Shown: piece after piece, positions 43,584-58,100 of the stretch | How positions within the stretch are numbered: the stretch's first letter is position 1 | How the letters are laid out: each line of letters starts with the position of its first letter | From: Gerris lacustris | Taxonomy: Eukaryota; Arthropoda; Insecta; Hemiptera; Gerridae | DNA: 64,000 bases | Assembly: GCA_951217055.1 (NCBI GenBank) | Contig: OX578286.1 | Span: 41,335,437 to 41,399,436 of the forward strand | Reading direction: 5' to 3' | The notes under the pieces: generated by a model | What the model was told of the DNA's origin: nothing | Database searches by the model: none | What the model saw: only the letters and a program-made list of their open reading frames with translations | Position numbers and translations under genes: made by a program

Positions 43584-46500
43584 ATGACAGGGCAATCCAA
43601 ACATATATTTTCATACGATAATTTCGTCCATGCATTATCAGGAGCATTGGTAATTATGTTTTTTTTCTCTGTTTTTACTCTATAGTTATTGTTAATAATC
43701 AATTTTATTTATAAAGTGGAAATATTTGAGACATTTTTAACCCAAATTTGTTGGAATGTGATTCTTTATTTTATTACATAATAAATTACAACTATTTCAC
43801 TTGACTTACATGTCTAATAAAATACTAAATAAATGACAAATAACTAAGTAATACTATAGACTACGGTTCCCCTGCCGGATATCAGTTAATGCAAAGGGAT
43901 ATTAACACTTTTAACTGCACAAAGTAGGAATGATATCTATGTCTTAACAGTTTTTTAGACTAAGGGATATTTTTCCAGTATACAGAAGTGATAATATTCA
44001 TTTCCCGGCTGAACTGAAGGAGATGATACGGTCGAGAATCGCTTGGCATCACAACTTGGCTTAATTTATACACTTGAGAGATTATATTCCTTTGTCAAAC
44101 AGTACATTTGTATGATTTAAACATTTGAGAAATTATATATGTATGATTTGTTCATGGGATATCCCTTTGTCATATCCCTTGTTTATATCCCTTTGTCAAA
44201 AAAAATACGTCCATCTTAATAAATAAATAAAAACCGCCATCTTTTCTATAAACCGTATCATATTCTTCAGTTTTACCCATTTCCCTAATAACCTGTTAAG
44301 TCAAAGGAATATTAATCTCTCTTGTGTATAAAAGTGATCATATTTTTAAGAAACATCGTCTGTTATCAGAAGGGCCTCAGTGTTGTACAATTTTGGTCAA
44401 TTACTTTGTGTATAATATTATGTTGCAGAATATTTTGTAATCTTTAATTTTATTTGTTCTTTTGGTTAAAGTGAATTGTATATTGAATTTTGTACTTCGG
44501 TTTTGAACTCTACCTGGTCTATTATGCAGCAGGGTTGTTTGTCATCAGAAAATCTTCGACAAAAATATTAATTTTGTACTTCATTCTGTAAACAGCAATG
44601 TACAATTCACTTTTACCGATCTTTTGAATTAAAGAGTTTAGAGTAGGTATATATTAGAAATTTTGTTCATGGTTTATTCTGACGCCTCTTTGTTTGTTAC
44701 CCACCTATATTGATATTCATAAAATGTTGAAAAGTAGTTGGTAACAATAAGTAAATACCTATTAGAACAAAGGGATATTTAGTCTATATGTATTTTGGAG
44801 CAAAGGAGTATACCTCTCTTTTAAAATTGTGCATATTGCCACAGTAACAAGTGCTCCATCCAGTTATAATAATAATTTTCAAGTAATAGTATTTATTTTT
44901 TGAAAATTCAATTTAAGGATATAACTCTAGAACAGGTCAACAAAATACATAGTTAGTTGTGTAGACGAGAGGGTAGTAAATACATAGTAATAGGTAGTAA
45001 AGACTGTTATAGCAGTTAAGAGACGTAGTAAGTACAGTTTGAAGAACGACGTAGAAGTAAAATTACCTTCTGAGGTATTCTTATCATGCGGTGCCAGTAT
45101 ACTGTTTTTTTGTTTGTTTTTTTCTAATTTTCTTTTTTATTGATTTTATTAAAATATTTTGATTTTTATGTTTCAGGGCAGTGTTATTGGTATGATAGTA
45201 TTCTACCCTCTGGACACAGTTAGATGTAGATTACAGTGTATGTATTTCTTACAGATGTTGTTTTATCTGTTTAATTTATCCTTTATTATGTTTTTTCTTA
45301 ATTTTAGCAATTAATTCAGCAAAATAATGTTATATTATTAGAAAAAAATTGAATTCTTTATCTTTCTTAAATCATTTGATGATTTAATTTGCATTCTTCG
45401 CATCTAAAGGGTCCATCTTATGTATTAATAATACAATCAAACAGGTGTCGTGTCCGACATACTTTTTTAAACATCTATGTGATCATAGGTATACACTCTG
45501 TATCAAATCTCCGGGAATCCAACTCATAATGTTGTTCAGAGGAGATTTTTCCTCCTTCTTATTTATTGTTACTACAGTAGAGTCTCGCTAATCCGGGTTT
45601 AACGGGACCAAACCCAGTCCGGATTAAATGGAGTTTTAATGTGTCTGTAGAACCAGCTTTAGTAGAGTAAAACTATTAAAATCGAGGTTTTTATCGTAAA
45701 AAAATGACTTCTATTAGTCTCGAAAACATGCTTGTACAACGTAGGTCCACTATTTAAGTTAAGAGCTGTTCTGTCACCAGTCATGTCAAACATCAAATGA
45801 ATTAAAATAAAATGACAATCTATTACGCAGGTGGCAGGTATAGAAGGGACTTCCTGAGAAACAGGCTGAGTTCCGATATGAAATTCGAGGAGCGATAATC
45901 ATTTCACAAAAAGTTGAGACATTAGACATTGTTGGCTTGGCAAAATTTCATGGAACTGGGTTGAGCCGCCGCTACATGTTTCTTAAAACCCTTCCCCATC
46001 TCAGCCACATATAATTGTACTTCCTGGAATACACTTCCTTTATATCTTCCACCCTACATTTCTATGGAACCGAAACAGATTTATCGATGTTCTTACTTAT
46101 TCTTAAACCTGTTAATTTTTAAGAAAATACCAGGTATTCCTCGTGTTAGACTGTTTGAATATACACCTATAAACTATACTAGGAACAATTTTATACATTT
46201 TAATAGACAATAAAAGCAGAAACTCCAATTAATAAATCTTAACAGGCCCTGGTTCCAATTTGTACCTAGTTTTTGGCCCGTCCGGATTATACGGATGTCC
46301 GGACTAGCGGGGTCCGGATAAACGAGACTCTACTGTACTTCTGTTTTATTGAGTTAATAACGGAGTTATTTTTATGTGTTACAGTAGAAGATAGAAGAAG
46401 AGCTAAGAGTACTCCAGCTGTAATGGCAGATCTAATCAGAGAAGAAGGAGTGTAAGTTTAACATTCAAATCTTTTATTTACAGAATATTAATTATACATA

Positions 46501-49500
46501 TTTAACAAAATATCTATAGGTTGGGTGTTAGAGTGTTATTGGGCAGTTATATACCTCTGACATAACTTGAGAGCAAGAGAGTAGGAGAGGTTCCTTTACC
46601 TTGGACTGGTATGTACTTGCCCCAGCACAATTCCAGAGATAGTAGAGGATGTTCCCTTTCCTTGTACAGTTATATGCCTGTGACACTTGCCCCAGCACAA
46701 TTCCAGAGATAGTAGAGGATGTTCCCTTTCCTTGTACAGTTATATGCCTGTGACACTTGCCCCAGCACAATTTCATGGAGAGGGGACATTATTTCTGTGA
46801 CATTACTTGTAGAGTTGAGCCTGGCAACACTGTTTTAGCAACCTTCTCTGTTTCAGCTACCTTCTCTGTTTCAGCAACCTTCACTAGCTATCATATAAGT
46901 GTTAAGCCCCATTTATACATGGTGCTGGTTCTCCCACAATATAACTATCATGTCAGTCTACGTCATAGAACTATCGCGGAGGTGTGCAGTCTACACGGTG
47001 AGAGTTAACATACGTCAAAACTTGGTGTCTTGTACTCAAAGTTATATCCATGTCTTAAATGTTTGACTTGGATACTGAAAGGAAACGTTATAGTACATTA
47101 CGCGTCGAGTGCGGAAAGTAGCATTTTGCATGCGAGTGTGGAGTTTCCACCCGAGCGATAGCGAGGGTAGTAAAACCACACGAGCAATGCAAAATGCTGT
47201 TTTCGCACGAGTTGCGTACCGTACTTTATCTACGATTGTTAGATTTAAATTATAAATACAGAAAAAAATAAACTTGCTGTATGTAAGTTCGTATCTCTCT
47301 CTTGATAAAGATGTCATTAATTCTTGAGTTGTATTATTTGCCGAATTAATTATTTCTGAAGGAGTATTATTCTTTACATTTTCATCAGTCACTTAATTCG
47401 CTCATTGTTTTTCACTAAAACTCGATATAAACAGTTACTTTAATAAAAGAACAGCAAATTAGTTTTGTTAAATGTAAACAAACTCGCTAATCGTGCGTAA
47501 AGCTGAAGAATTCCTCTTGAGAGGGAATTCTTCAGAACTATGAGACGCGCATGCGCAATGGATACAAGTACGTAAATAATCACTTTCTACGCCTCTTATC
47601 AGAGATATAATGTTTATATTTCGTATCAATCGTAGATAAAATATGTTACAATGTTAAATTATAATACATATACAGAAAAAGTAATATTCATATTGTCAAA
47701 AACAACAAAATCTGATATCAAATGTGAAGCGAGCTATCATATTTGCTGCCTTTTATATCTATTCACATGTGATATAAAAGTATAAACAAACAATAAGCCA
47801 ATCAGCGTCTAGTATCTAGCGTGGTAGTTCTTAAACTTGCAACGTGAGTATTCTGACTACTGTGATAGAACACTAAACTATCTCGTCAGACGATATAGTT
47901 TGATGGCTGATAGTTCTATTGCGACAGAATCTATCATGTAGTCTACACGGTGATACTTGATGCGATAGTTGCTATTGTGGCATCTTCTATAATCGTGTAA
48001 ACGTGGCTTTATCTGCAATAATTGAAATTTGTCAAAGCTACATGGAACCTCTCCGACAAGTATTGTGAATCTACATGGTTCACAAATTGAGTTTTTTTAC
48101 TCAAAGAACTAGATTCTTCGTAAGAAAATTGCTTTTAAGGTTTAATTGTTTCTGGACAAACTATTTTCATTAGAAGTCTTATTATCATCATTAGAATAAT
48201 TCTTTCTCTAGGGAACTTAAAGTCTGAACAAAATATCTTGCTTACAACCTCCCTTAATCTATTTGCCTGAACAAAATATACCCTTTATGGCACTTCTTTA
48301 GACTGTTACCCCCTTATAAAAAAACAAACAGAAAGGAGTAATGATCTAAAGAAGGTGTACAGAATGTTCATCTTTAGACTATTACTCTCCTTATAAATAA
48401 CAGAAGTGAGATATTCCTTTGTCCCAAAGTATATTGGACTAAACATTCCTTTTTCTTAATAGTTATTTAGTTTTGACATGAAACAATTTCACGTTGAATC
48501 AAGAAAAAACACAGCAATTAATGATGAGTTTTAAAAAACTACAAGAAAACGAAAGTATAAATTTACTAGGAATTAATATAGACTCAAAAATGTCATGGAA
48601 AAAACAAGTTGAATCTGTTGAAAAAAAGTTATCCTCTCATATTTTTGCTTTTAGAAAGTTAAAAAAGTATTTACCAATAGAGGCTTTAATAATGGTATAT
48701 CGTGCATTGGTAGAGAGCAGAATAAGATACGGCCTAATCATTTGGGGTCATGTTAACGTAGAAAATTTATTGATTCAACAGAAAAAAATATTAAGAACTA
48801 TAACAGGAGCAGGTCAGAGAGACCACTGTAAAGATATATTAATAAATTACAAATAATGTCAATTGTAAATTTATATATATATGTAGTGTTAATTTATGTA
48901 AAAACAAATATTCATCTGTACAATGTAAGTGGGCATAAGTATGAAACTAAAAATAAGAATAGGTTATATGTACCGAAGCATAGATTAAACAAGTCTGTTG
49001 TTGGGAATAAAGTCTTAGGCATTAAGCTGTATAATAAACTTAAAACTGAAACTAAAACCTTGCCGTTAAATAAGTTTCAAAAAGAAATTAAAATATTATT
49101 AACAGAAAATGTATTTTACAACATAAACGAATATTTTGAACTTAAATTAAATTAACTTTAGTCTTTGTATTTAATAATTGACGAAAACAATATCACAGGA
49201 TTGTCATTTCTGTTTAATTTAATTCATTTAATCATTAATCATTTAATCATAGTTAAAGCCATTTTTATTCTAAAACAACATAGAGGAGTAACAATCTAAA
49301 GAAATACAATATAATAATATACCCTCTCTGGCACTAACTTCTTAAACAAAATATCTCTTTTATAGCCTTCTTAGCTCTTACTTCTCAAGCAAATTATCTC
49401 GTTTTTAGCCTCCTCTGGTACACCAAGTATAATTACGTAGCAGTGGAAGAGTTAAATAAGTTATAGACAGTCATTATTAAGTTTTTCATTTTGATTGTTC

Positions 49501-52500
49501 AGGTTGACATTATACCGTGGGATCATACCAGTACTGCAGAGTATCTGTGCTTCTAACTTCGTTTACTTCTACGCTTATCATGGATTGAAAAACTATATGA
49601 ATAATAAGAATCCAGGAAGAGATCTACTCACTGCAACTGTAGCAGGTAACTACATCTTTTGGTGTTTGCTTTTTCCAACTTTTAACGTCTTTGTTAGTTA
49701 CTTCTAACTTATATTTTGCGGAATTTACGAATGCATAGATAAAAGAAGTATGTTCTAATAAAATCACAACACTTTGTATGCTTTTGGATTTTATTAAAAG
49801 GTAAAATTATGTCAGTGTATAATTCAAGTCCCCCTCTTAAACTCTTAAAGGGGCTACACACCAGGCTATCTGCGCAGTAATCTCTTGTAAATAACTGTGA
49901 GAAAATCTTGTTCATTTTTCTGAACTTATGGTGTATGAATTACACTCTCCTACATTAACTCAAGATGTAGTATAATGCCTGATTTAAAAAAATATATATA
50001 TATAAAAAAAAAGGGATTATAAAAAAAAGGGATTATAAAAAAAAAAACACTGTTGTTTCCGAAAAGACAATGTTTCTAGCTTGAGAATGACACAAGGATG
50101 GGTTGAAATATCGCTAAAGGGAGCGTATTATTTTTACTTAGGACCAAACAGCAATTTAAAGATACTTGTTTAACCCTAGAATGCTTATCTATGTCATTTT
50201 GACGTGTATGTTTTTGAAAAAAGGTGGTATTGACTCCACCACAAGTTTTTTTCCCGCCCATATTCAAGGTAATCTTTCCTCAATTAGTCTGCTTCAGGCA
50301 AATGTTACTAATAGTTTTGTCTTTTTAGTTTTTGGAGGTATAGATAATAACTATATTATCTGTCCGACCCTAGTCTGTATTATTTGTCCAAAAACTGGTC
50401 AAATTTATATTGTTCATAATTTTTAAAAAAATGTTTTTCTTATTAGTCCACAGGCCACCATAAGAAGTGAGTCGCTGATTGATAAAGTTTTCTTACCTTA
50501 TGGAATCACTTATTTATGCCTTGTCCACCGATGAATTGGGTATATGGCAACTGGGCGCTGGGCCATTTCTTTTTTGTTGACATGCCAAACTTGCCCTTCT
50601 GCGGGAACATTGAAAAGAGATAGATAAAGTTTTGATTTTCACAGGATCGTTTAATTAAATTATTTAAAAAACAGTGGTAAAGGTGGCCACCGATACGAGT
50701 GGGCCGTTTTCTTTTCAACGTCCCCACAAAGCGATATGTTTGGGGCGGTGGACACCCCAAACGGCCCACTCTTATCGGTGGCCACGTGTACCATTGTTTT
50801 TTAAATAATTTAATTAAACGACCCTGTGAAAATCAAAACTTTATCTATCTCTTTTCAATGTTCCCGCAGAAGGGCAAGTTTGGTATGTCAACAAAAAAGA
50901 AATGGCCCAGCGCCCAGTTGCCATATACCCAATTCATCGGTGGACAAGGCATAAATAAGCAATTCCATAAGGTAAGAAAACTTTATCAATCAGCGACTCA
51001 CTTCTTATGGTGGCCTGTGGACTATATTCTTTATGTTTTTATATAACTATAGAAGTTAAAAATTGATTGAAAATAAATCCCTGAATGCTAATAAAAAATA
51101 TCACATTTGCATAGTGTCTATTTACACGCTTCATACTCACAATAACCTGTGTGAACAAAAAACAGTGTTGTGTGCGCACTCGTGTGTGTAAGTGGTTTGA
51201 TGTCTAACGATGTTGTACTGATGCAAACTCATCAATCTTTTTATATGGTGGCTTGAAAATAGATTTTTACTAATTATTTTTTAGTTGTACGTCAAATTGA
51301 CGTATGATAAGTAATAAAGGCTGTTTTTTAAAGATATTCTAGGGTTAAAATGGTGTTTATGATGAATGATTGTCATTGATATAAGATTTGTTTATGTAGG
51401 TGTTATTAACGTTCTGATGACAACACCACTATGGATGGTAAACACTAGGATGAAGATGTCTGGTGTCAATGACAACAATATTAAATATGATAGTATAATT
51501 GGTAAGATTTTTTTTTTTATTACTTTTAATATCCTTTGTTTTGTTCATAGTTACTAAAAGCTCACTAATTTTAGTTTAAAAAAAAAAAATCATTAAAAAA
51601 TAACTGTCTAGGATAAAGAAAAAATATAAATTGTCTTTCCATGTGTATATGGGTGGGGAGATGTGGACAATTTATGTTCTTTCTTGAAGGTTACCTCTAG
51701 TCGCTCTATTGAATATTGCACCCTCAGGAGAATGCAGTTGCAACTAGAGTTTTAATAATTTTGAGATAATACACTTCGATCTTTTTAATAATCATTTTAA
51801 GATTTAACACTCAAATCCTCTTTTTTAATTCCAGGAGGTTACAGATCCAGAGAAATAGACCTTTTAGGTAGGGCGATCGAGCAAACCTTCTTTTATACTC
51901 TGATAGGCTAACAAAAAGTCAGCAGTTTGTTCAGAGGCAGTTCCTTAAACTCTTCTAAGGTAGGGTGACCAAATCCTCAACTGGAAAAAGCGGGACACCT
52001 CACTACAGTACCCAATCTTGGGGGTCTGGGGTATATGGAATACCCCCAGGATGGGGGGGGGGGGGGGGGGTCGTGCGACGGATTAACAGGAGCTGAGGAT
52101 TGTCCGCTATTATAAAAGTCTGTTATATTACAAATCATTATTTTATATAATAATGCGAAAGGGCATACGTCTAGAAAAAGTACAATAGTTATCAATAAAG
52201 TGATTATTATACATCAAATAAAAGAGATAGCTTTGAACATATATTTAATAAGCGATTTTTAACAATTTCTACAAAAACAAAACCGGATGTAGGGTGCTGG
52301 CTCTCAGAAAATCTCTTCTTATTTTCGTCCGCTATAGAAGGGTTCGTTATTGTGAGGTTCTAGTGAACTTAGCTGTTGCCCCAGCCATTTTTAAAACTTC
52401 CTTCATTTCTAATAGAAAGTTGTAAAAGTTACAACAATCCATTTTGAAATTATATAGTACATACTTGGAAAATTGCAGAAAGCGACTCCACTCTTATCCT

Positions 52501-55097
52501 GTTTCGTTCGTCTGTCCATTGAATGTTCATAAGCGAAAATATTCTTATAGTATATGAGGGGGGGGGGGGGGAGGGGTTAGCAAACACATGGTGGCATATC
52601 TTTAATAATTATTATGCTCATAAAGAGAGGGTTTTTCGTGTACGCAACGAAAATACGGGACATTTAGGTGTCCCGGGAGACTTTTTCAGGACACCAGGAA
52701 TGTTCGTGAAAAAACCTGGACAATCCCGTTTTTACAGGACAGTTGGTCACCCTATTCTAAGGGAACTATTGGCATCCCGAAGGCTTGGCATCTAAGACGA
52801 GCCTACGCTGGGCAGCAGCTTAGTAGGTGAATAGGAGTTTCATCTTGCTCTCCACACAGCTGATAGCGAGACCTATTAGCGAGACTCTACTGCATATGTA
52901 AATCTGTTAAACACACTTCAATTATTAAATATAAAAATTATGAAGTTACTGCTTTATTCTATTGCGTAAAGCAGAGGTCTCTAACCTTATACAGCCCACA
53001 TGACGTTTTTATCTGACCCATCATATCGCAAAAGAAGTTATCCAATGCTAATTTATAAGTTCTGTGTAGGAGTGCTAAATTAAATTAAATCTGTTTTAAT
53101 GCCAAATTAATAAAGATCATCAAGATGAGGTTTATTTTGGTCGAAATGGGTAGTTCTTATCGTATATTCCTAACTTCCCTACCATTGAGGAGTCTAATGG
53201 CTGAGTGTTGATTACTTCATCCACCCCACTTTAGACCATCCTATCCAGATGATCGGCCCTTCAAGCAAAAAGGTTGGAGACTTCTGGAGTAGATGTAGTA
53301 TGTAACTAGAGATCTACTAAAAATAGTTATCATCTACAAAATTAAATTTTTGTAAGTTTCAACACTCCTTCTGAGCAGTGGCGCACCCAGGATTTTTTTC
53401 TTGGAGGGGGGTTGTAACCCAGACAATTAAAAGTAGAAGTCATGATCAGGGAGAGGGGAAACATTTGGTGGCATGTATAATCCATACAAAACAAATTTAA
53501 TTTTTTTTTTTATCTAGGATTGATACAAAATATTAACATTTGATCTCTGTTTAGATGCGTAGAAAGTGAATCTTTTCGTAGTTGTATTAATTGTGCATAC
53601 ACATTCATAATTCTTCCACCCTAGTGCGGAAATAAAGAAGAATTCTTCACCTTAACGCACGATTAGCGAGTTTGTTTACATTTAACAAAACTAATTTGCT
53701 GTTTGTTTAATTAAAGTAACTGTTTATATAGAGTTTTCAGTGAAAAACAATGAGTGATTTAAGTGATTATGTAGCTGGAACTCTCCACCACGGGGCGTAA
53801 AAAGGGCCTAATTGCAAGGTTCGAACAAGTGGTTCATCCTACCCATTCTAGTAGGAAGTACTAGACTACTACTACTACTACTAAGTGATTATGACAAAAA
53901 TAAGGAGAATAATACGCCTCCAGAAATAATTAATTTGGCACAAAATACAACTAATGAATTAATATTATCTTTATCAAAAGAGAAATACAAACTTACATAC
54001 AGGAAGTTTATTAATTTTTGTTTTCTGTATTTATTATTAAAATCTAACAATCGTAGATAAAGTACGGTACGCAACTCGTGCAAAAACTGCATTTTGCTTT
54101 GCTTGTGTGGTTTTACTAGCCTCGCTGTCGCTCGGGTGCAAACTCCACACTCGCATGCAAAATGCTACTTTCCGCACTCGACGCGTAATCTACTATTCAT
54201 CTGTTTTATGAGTGGTTTAATTTGGATTTGTTCCTTTTTACAGATGGTTTGATGAAGATCAGCAAATCGGAAGGAGTTAAAAGACTGTGGCGCGGCACAG
54301 TTCCTTCTCTAGTTCTCGTATGTAATCCTGCTATACACATGGCTGTCTATGAAGCCATTAAGAGGAAACTTCCCGGAGCTAAGAGTGCTTTAGATTATTT
54401 CTTTATCGGAGCCGCTGCTAAAGCAGTTGCTACAATACTCACTTATCCTCTACAACTGATACAAACTAAACTCAGGGTAACTATAGATATATATCTATAT
54501 CACACCACTAGAAACCGCCCATCAAGTTGATTTTGAAACCTGTAATATTAAAATTAGAAATAAAACTTAACACGTTGATGGCAGACGAAAAAATGCTTGG
54601 CACAGTGTCCAACTGATGAACCAAAAAAGCTAGGAGAGAGTGGAACATATGTATAGAACTGTACAAATACCCTCTACATAGTCCAGGAGATAGCATGCAA
54701 TAAAGTGTCTGACTAACATCAAGCTAGAATTTTGTGTACAAATATATCTTTTAGTGCCTTTTAAGGATATGTGGTCGGCTAAATTCGTCTGTGGGACATA
54801 TCTTGGTAATAGGCATTTGAAAAGAACAAAGAGAGCGGCCATGTTTCGCCAATTATGGTGGACAATATAATTTTCATGATCATAACGTACAAAATTAGTT
54901 AGTAGGCCAAAAATCAAGTTGATGTTAGTTTGCCACATGATGGGTTAGTTAGTCAAATATTTCTCCAAATTAAATTGATCACCTATCGAATGTAAAACTA
55001 ACATCAACTTGATTTCTGATCTACTGACTAATTCTGTACTCAGGATCATGAAAATCTCAAATGTCCACCATAATTGGCAGGACATGGCCGATCTCCA

Positions 55098-55130
<33 letters not shown>

Positions 55131-58100
55131 CAAATGCCTATTGCTAAGCTACGTCCTGTAGACGAACTTAGTCGTCCACATTGATGGTGTTGCGCCAAAA
55201 GGACCAATCTGATTAAATTCACAAGGGACAATCTGCAACTAATATCACTTTTTTTTTATAATTAATAAAATAAATTTGGTTAGTTTGACTTATTAATTAT
55301 GTAGCCAAATATATTTTAAGTGAATAAAAATATAAATAAGGCATTCAATTATTAATAATTTTTAATTATAGCTTTTCAAGTTTTAGAATTCAAATACAAA
55401 ACGCAGATTGGCTCTTTTGGCGCAACACCTTCGACATATTCTTAAAAGGCACTAAAAGATTAACTTGAACACAAAATTCTAGCTTGATATTTGTCAGACA
55501 CTTTTTTCCAGGCTATCTTCTGCACTAAGAAGGCAAACTGGTTAAAAAGAATCTGAACCATGGGCTTGGGTATAAAAAATAGATAGAAGTGTAGTTGGGA
55601 GAGTACTTTCCTGGTCATACGTCGTCTGTCATCTTGTTAAAAGTAGCTTTCACACTGGGTCTAAACTGCATTGTGTCATACTGAAGGTTTTCCACCCTTT
55701 ACGAGTGTGCTTTGTCTGTGTATGGTCAAGATCCTTAAGTTTTCCTTTAATTACCCTTTATGTTCTACAGATTAATTATTTGGCAGTTCTTTAGATTGTT
55801 ACTCCCCTTATAACGACAACAGAGGAGTGTAACAATCTAAAGAAGGTATCCGGAATGTTCATCTTCAAAGTACCAATTATTAATAGATTTTCAAGCGGTG
55901 TTCCCTACAATAAGAAGTTGAGTATCTAGGTTGAAGGGGTAGAAGAAGATTAAGTCTTAACATTTTTTTAATGGCACTTTTTTAGATTGTTACTCCCTTA
56001 TGTTTTAATAGATTATAAATGACTTTAACTAAATAACTATTAAGATAAAGGGATGTTTAGTCCAATGTACTTTGGGACAAAGGAATATCACACTTCTGTT
56101 TTTATAAGGGGAGTAACAGTCTAAAGAAGAACATTCCGTACACCTTCTTCAGATTGTTACTCCCCTCTGTTTTCTTTATGAGGGGAGTTACGATTATAAC
56201 GATTTAGTAAAGATTTATATTACAATCCCCAGCGTAGCCTAATGATTAGCGCATTCGACTCTGAAGCCTAGGTCTAAACACTGGTGGCGAGTTCAAATCC
56301 CAGAGAGGTGAGACTCGTTTCATACTGATGATATCATCAATGGATGATATCATCCATGATGGTATCATGGATGATAAAGTGTAATAACTAATAACGGATG
56401 GGTAAAGTGTAATAACCCCCATCCTGTATTACCTATGTGGTTAATTGGGACTTAAAAATGAATTTTTTTTTAACAAAAATCATCACTAATCATAATACAC
56501 ATTTTTTTCCACTCGCCTTAATTAGGCATCATCTAAATAGTTTAAAAATGTAAAATCTGTAATACGACTCCTATTTAAATTAAAAAAATGTCAACAAATC
56601 TTTATTTTATTAATAACATGCAACCACGTTTTAATAAATTTAAAAAAAACTACAGGAATCCAATTTCTGTCATTTTCTTTTGTTTTTTTGTTCATATTAA
56701 ATTTGATGTTTATATTTTATTTTTTGTTTTGTTTTAGCATGGACATTCTCATTATGACTTGGCTCCAGATGCTGGAACTGTACAACTACTAATCTATATA
56801 ATCAAGTAAGGTTTTTATTATCTATATAACAATTATTATCTATAACAACTCGGCTAAACTTCGATATTATATCAGTAGACGAGGCAGTTTATTAAAAACG
56901 ATTAAACATACAAAAAAAACATGGTCTGGTACAAGTCATATAGCTAGTAGCTTACGATAATTCACCTCTTGTACCATTGCAGTGCTGAGCCGGCACAAGA
57001 GGGAATTAAATCTAAACTAAGACTTACTTTCTAATGGGGCCGTTAAACCTGCATTACTTTGAATTCAAACCTCCCTCGAATTTAAGCTGCATTTTAGTTT
57101 TTAAAACTTTAAAATTGGACAGAAAAAAAAACTTTTCAAATTAAAACTTCACCCTAATTTTGACCTTAAAATTTTTAAATAAAATGTGCAAGCGTAACTT
57201 CTAAGTAATATGGTATTTTATATATTATAAAATAAGGGTGATCGGCTTAGCCAAAACCAACTCGAACCCAACTTGCCTGAAACCTGCCGACAGATTTTAG
57301 TCCTTATTAGTTTGAATGATCTCAGTTATACGCTGTTTCTACTATTAATTTCTCCATGTTTATGTAACCCACTTTTTAGACCTGTGGATAGACGCCACTT
57401 TACTTAAGTTGCTACACATTTATGTTGTTGTGGGGGCAAATATGGGGCCCCTTGCCGGAGTCAGAAATCAAACCCAAAACCTCCCTCCAGTTGCCACAGC
57501 ATAAAATATAGCAATGTGCTGCCGGCAACTTCTTATCTACTTATATACAGATAAATTTATAACATCAGCTGAATTTGTCCAAAACCACAATTTTTTTTTC
57601 GGAGTTATCAAGTTGTTGCATTACTGTGATGTTTCAATTTATGAATGGAGAGATTGATAAGAGATATGAATGAATGTCATAAGAGATCACATTGAGAGGG
57701 TTGCATTGAGTTTTTTTTAGTAGAACATTTAAGTAATTTAAAAGCTACTCAAGTTATTTTATTAAATTATAATGGTTTTAATTAATATCTTAAGTAGGGA
57801 CATCTTGAATTTTCGGTACAATTAAAACTAAAATATTAATTTAAATTAAATTATAATTATCAATAACTACGGGAGACATACAGAGAAAAGTAGACCCCTG
57901 CACCGGGACTTGAACCACGGGTCCTCCTATTAATCCATTACAGGTGCTCTTACCAACTGAGCTATACAAGAGAATGATTTTTCTCTGTTGTTACCAATAC
58001 AAAGCCGATGGAGCACCTGTAATGGATTAATAGGAGGACCCGTGGTTTAAGTCCCGGTGCGGGGGTCTATTTTTCTCTGTATGCCTCCCGTAGTTATTGA

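Noticed and set aside
45238..45242. Alternative end of SLC25A17 exon 2 one or two bases earlier
   Set aside because: Only the T|GTATGT donor keeps the frame into exon 3 (Leu43) and matches the consensus.
56229..56303. tRNA gene on the + strand
   Set aside because: Good A and B boxes but no acceptor stem; the same downstream words recur at other SINE-2 copies.
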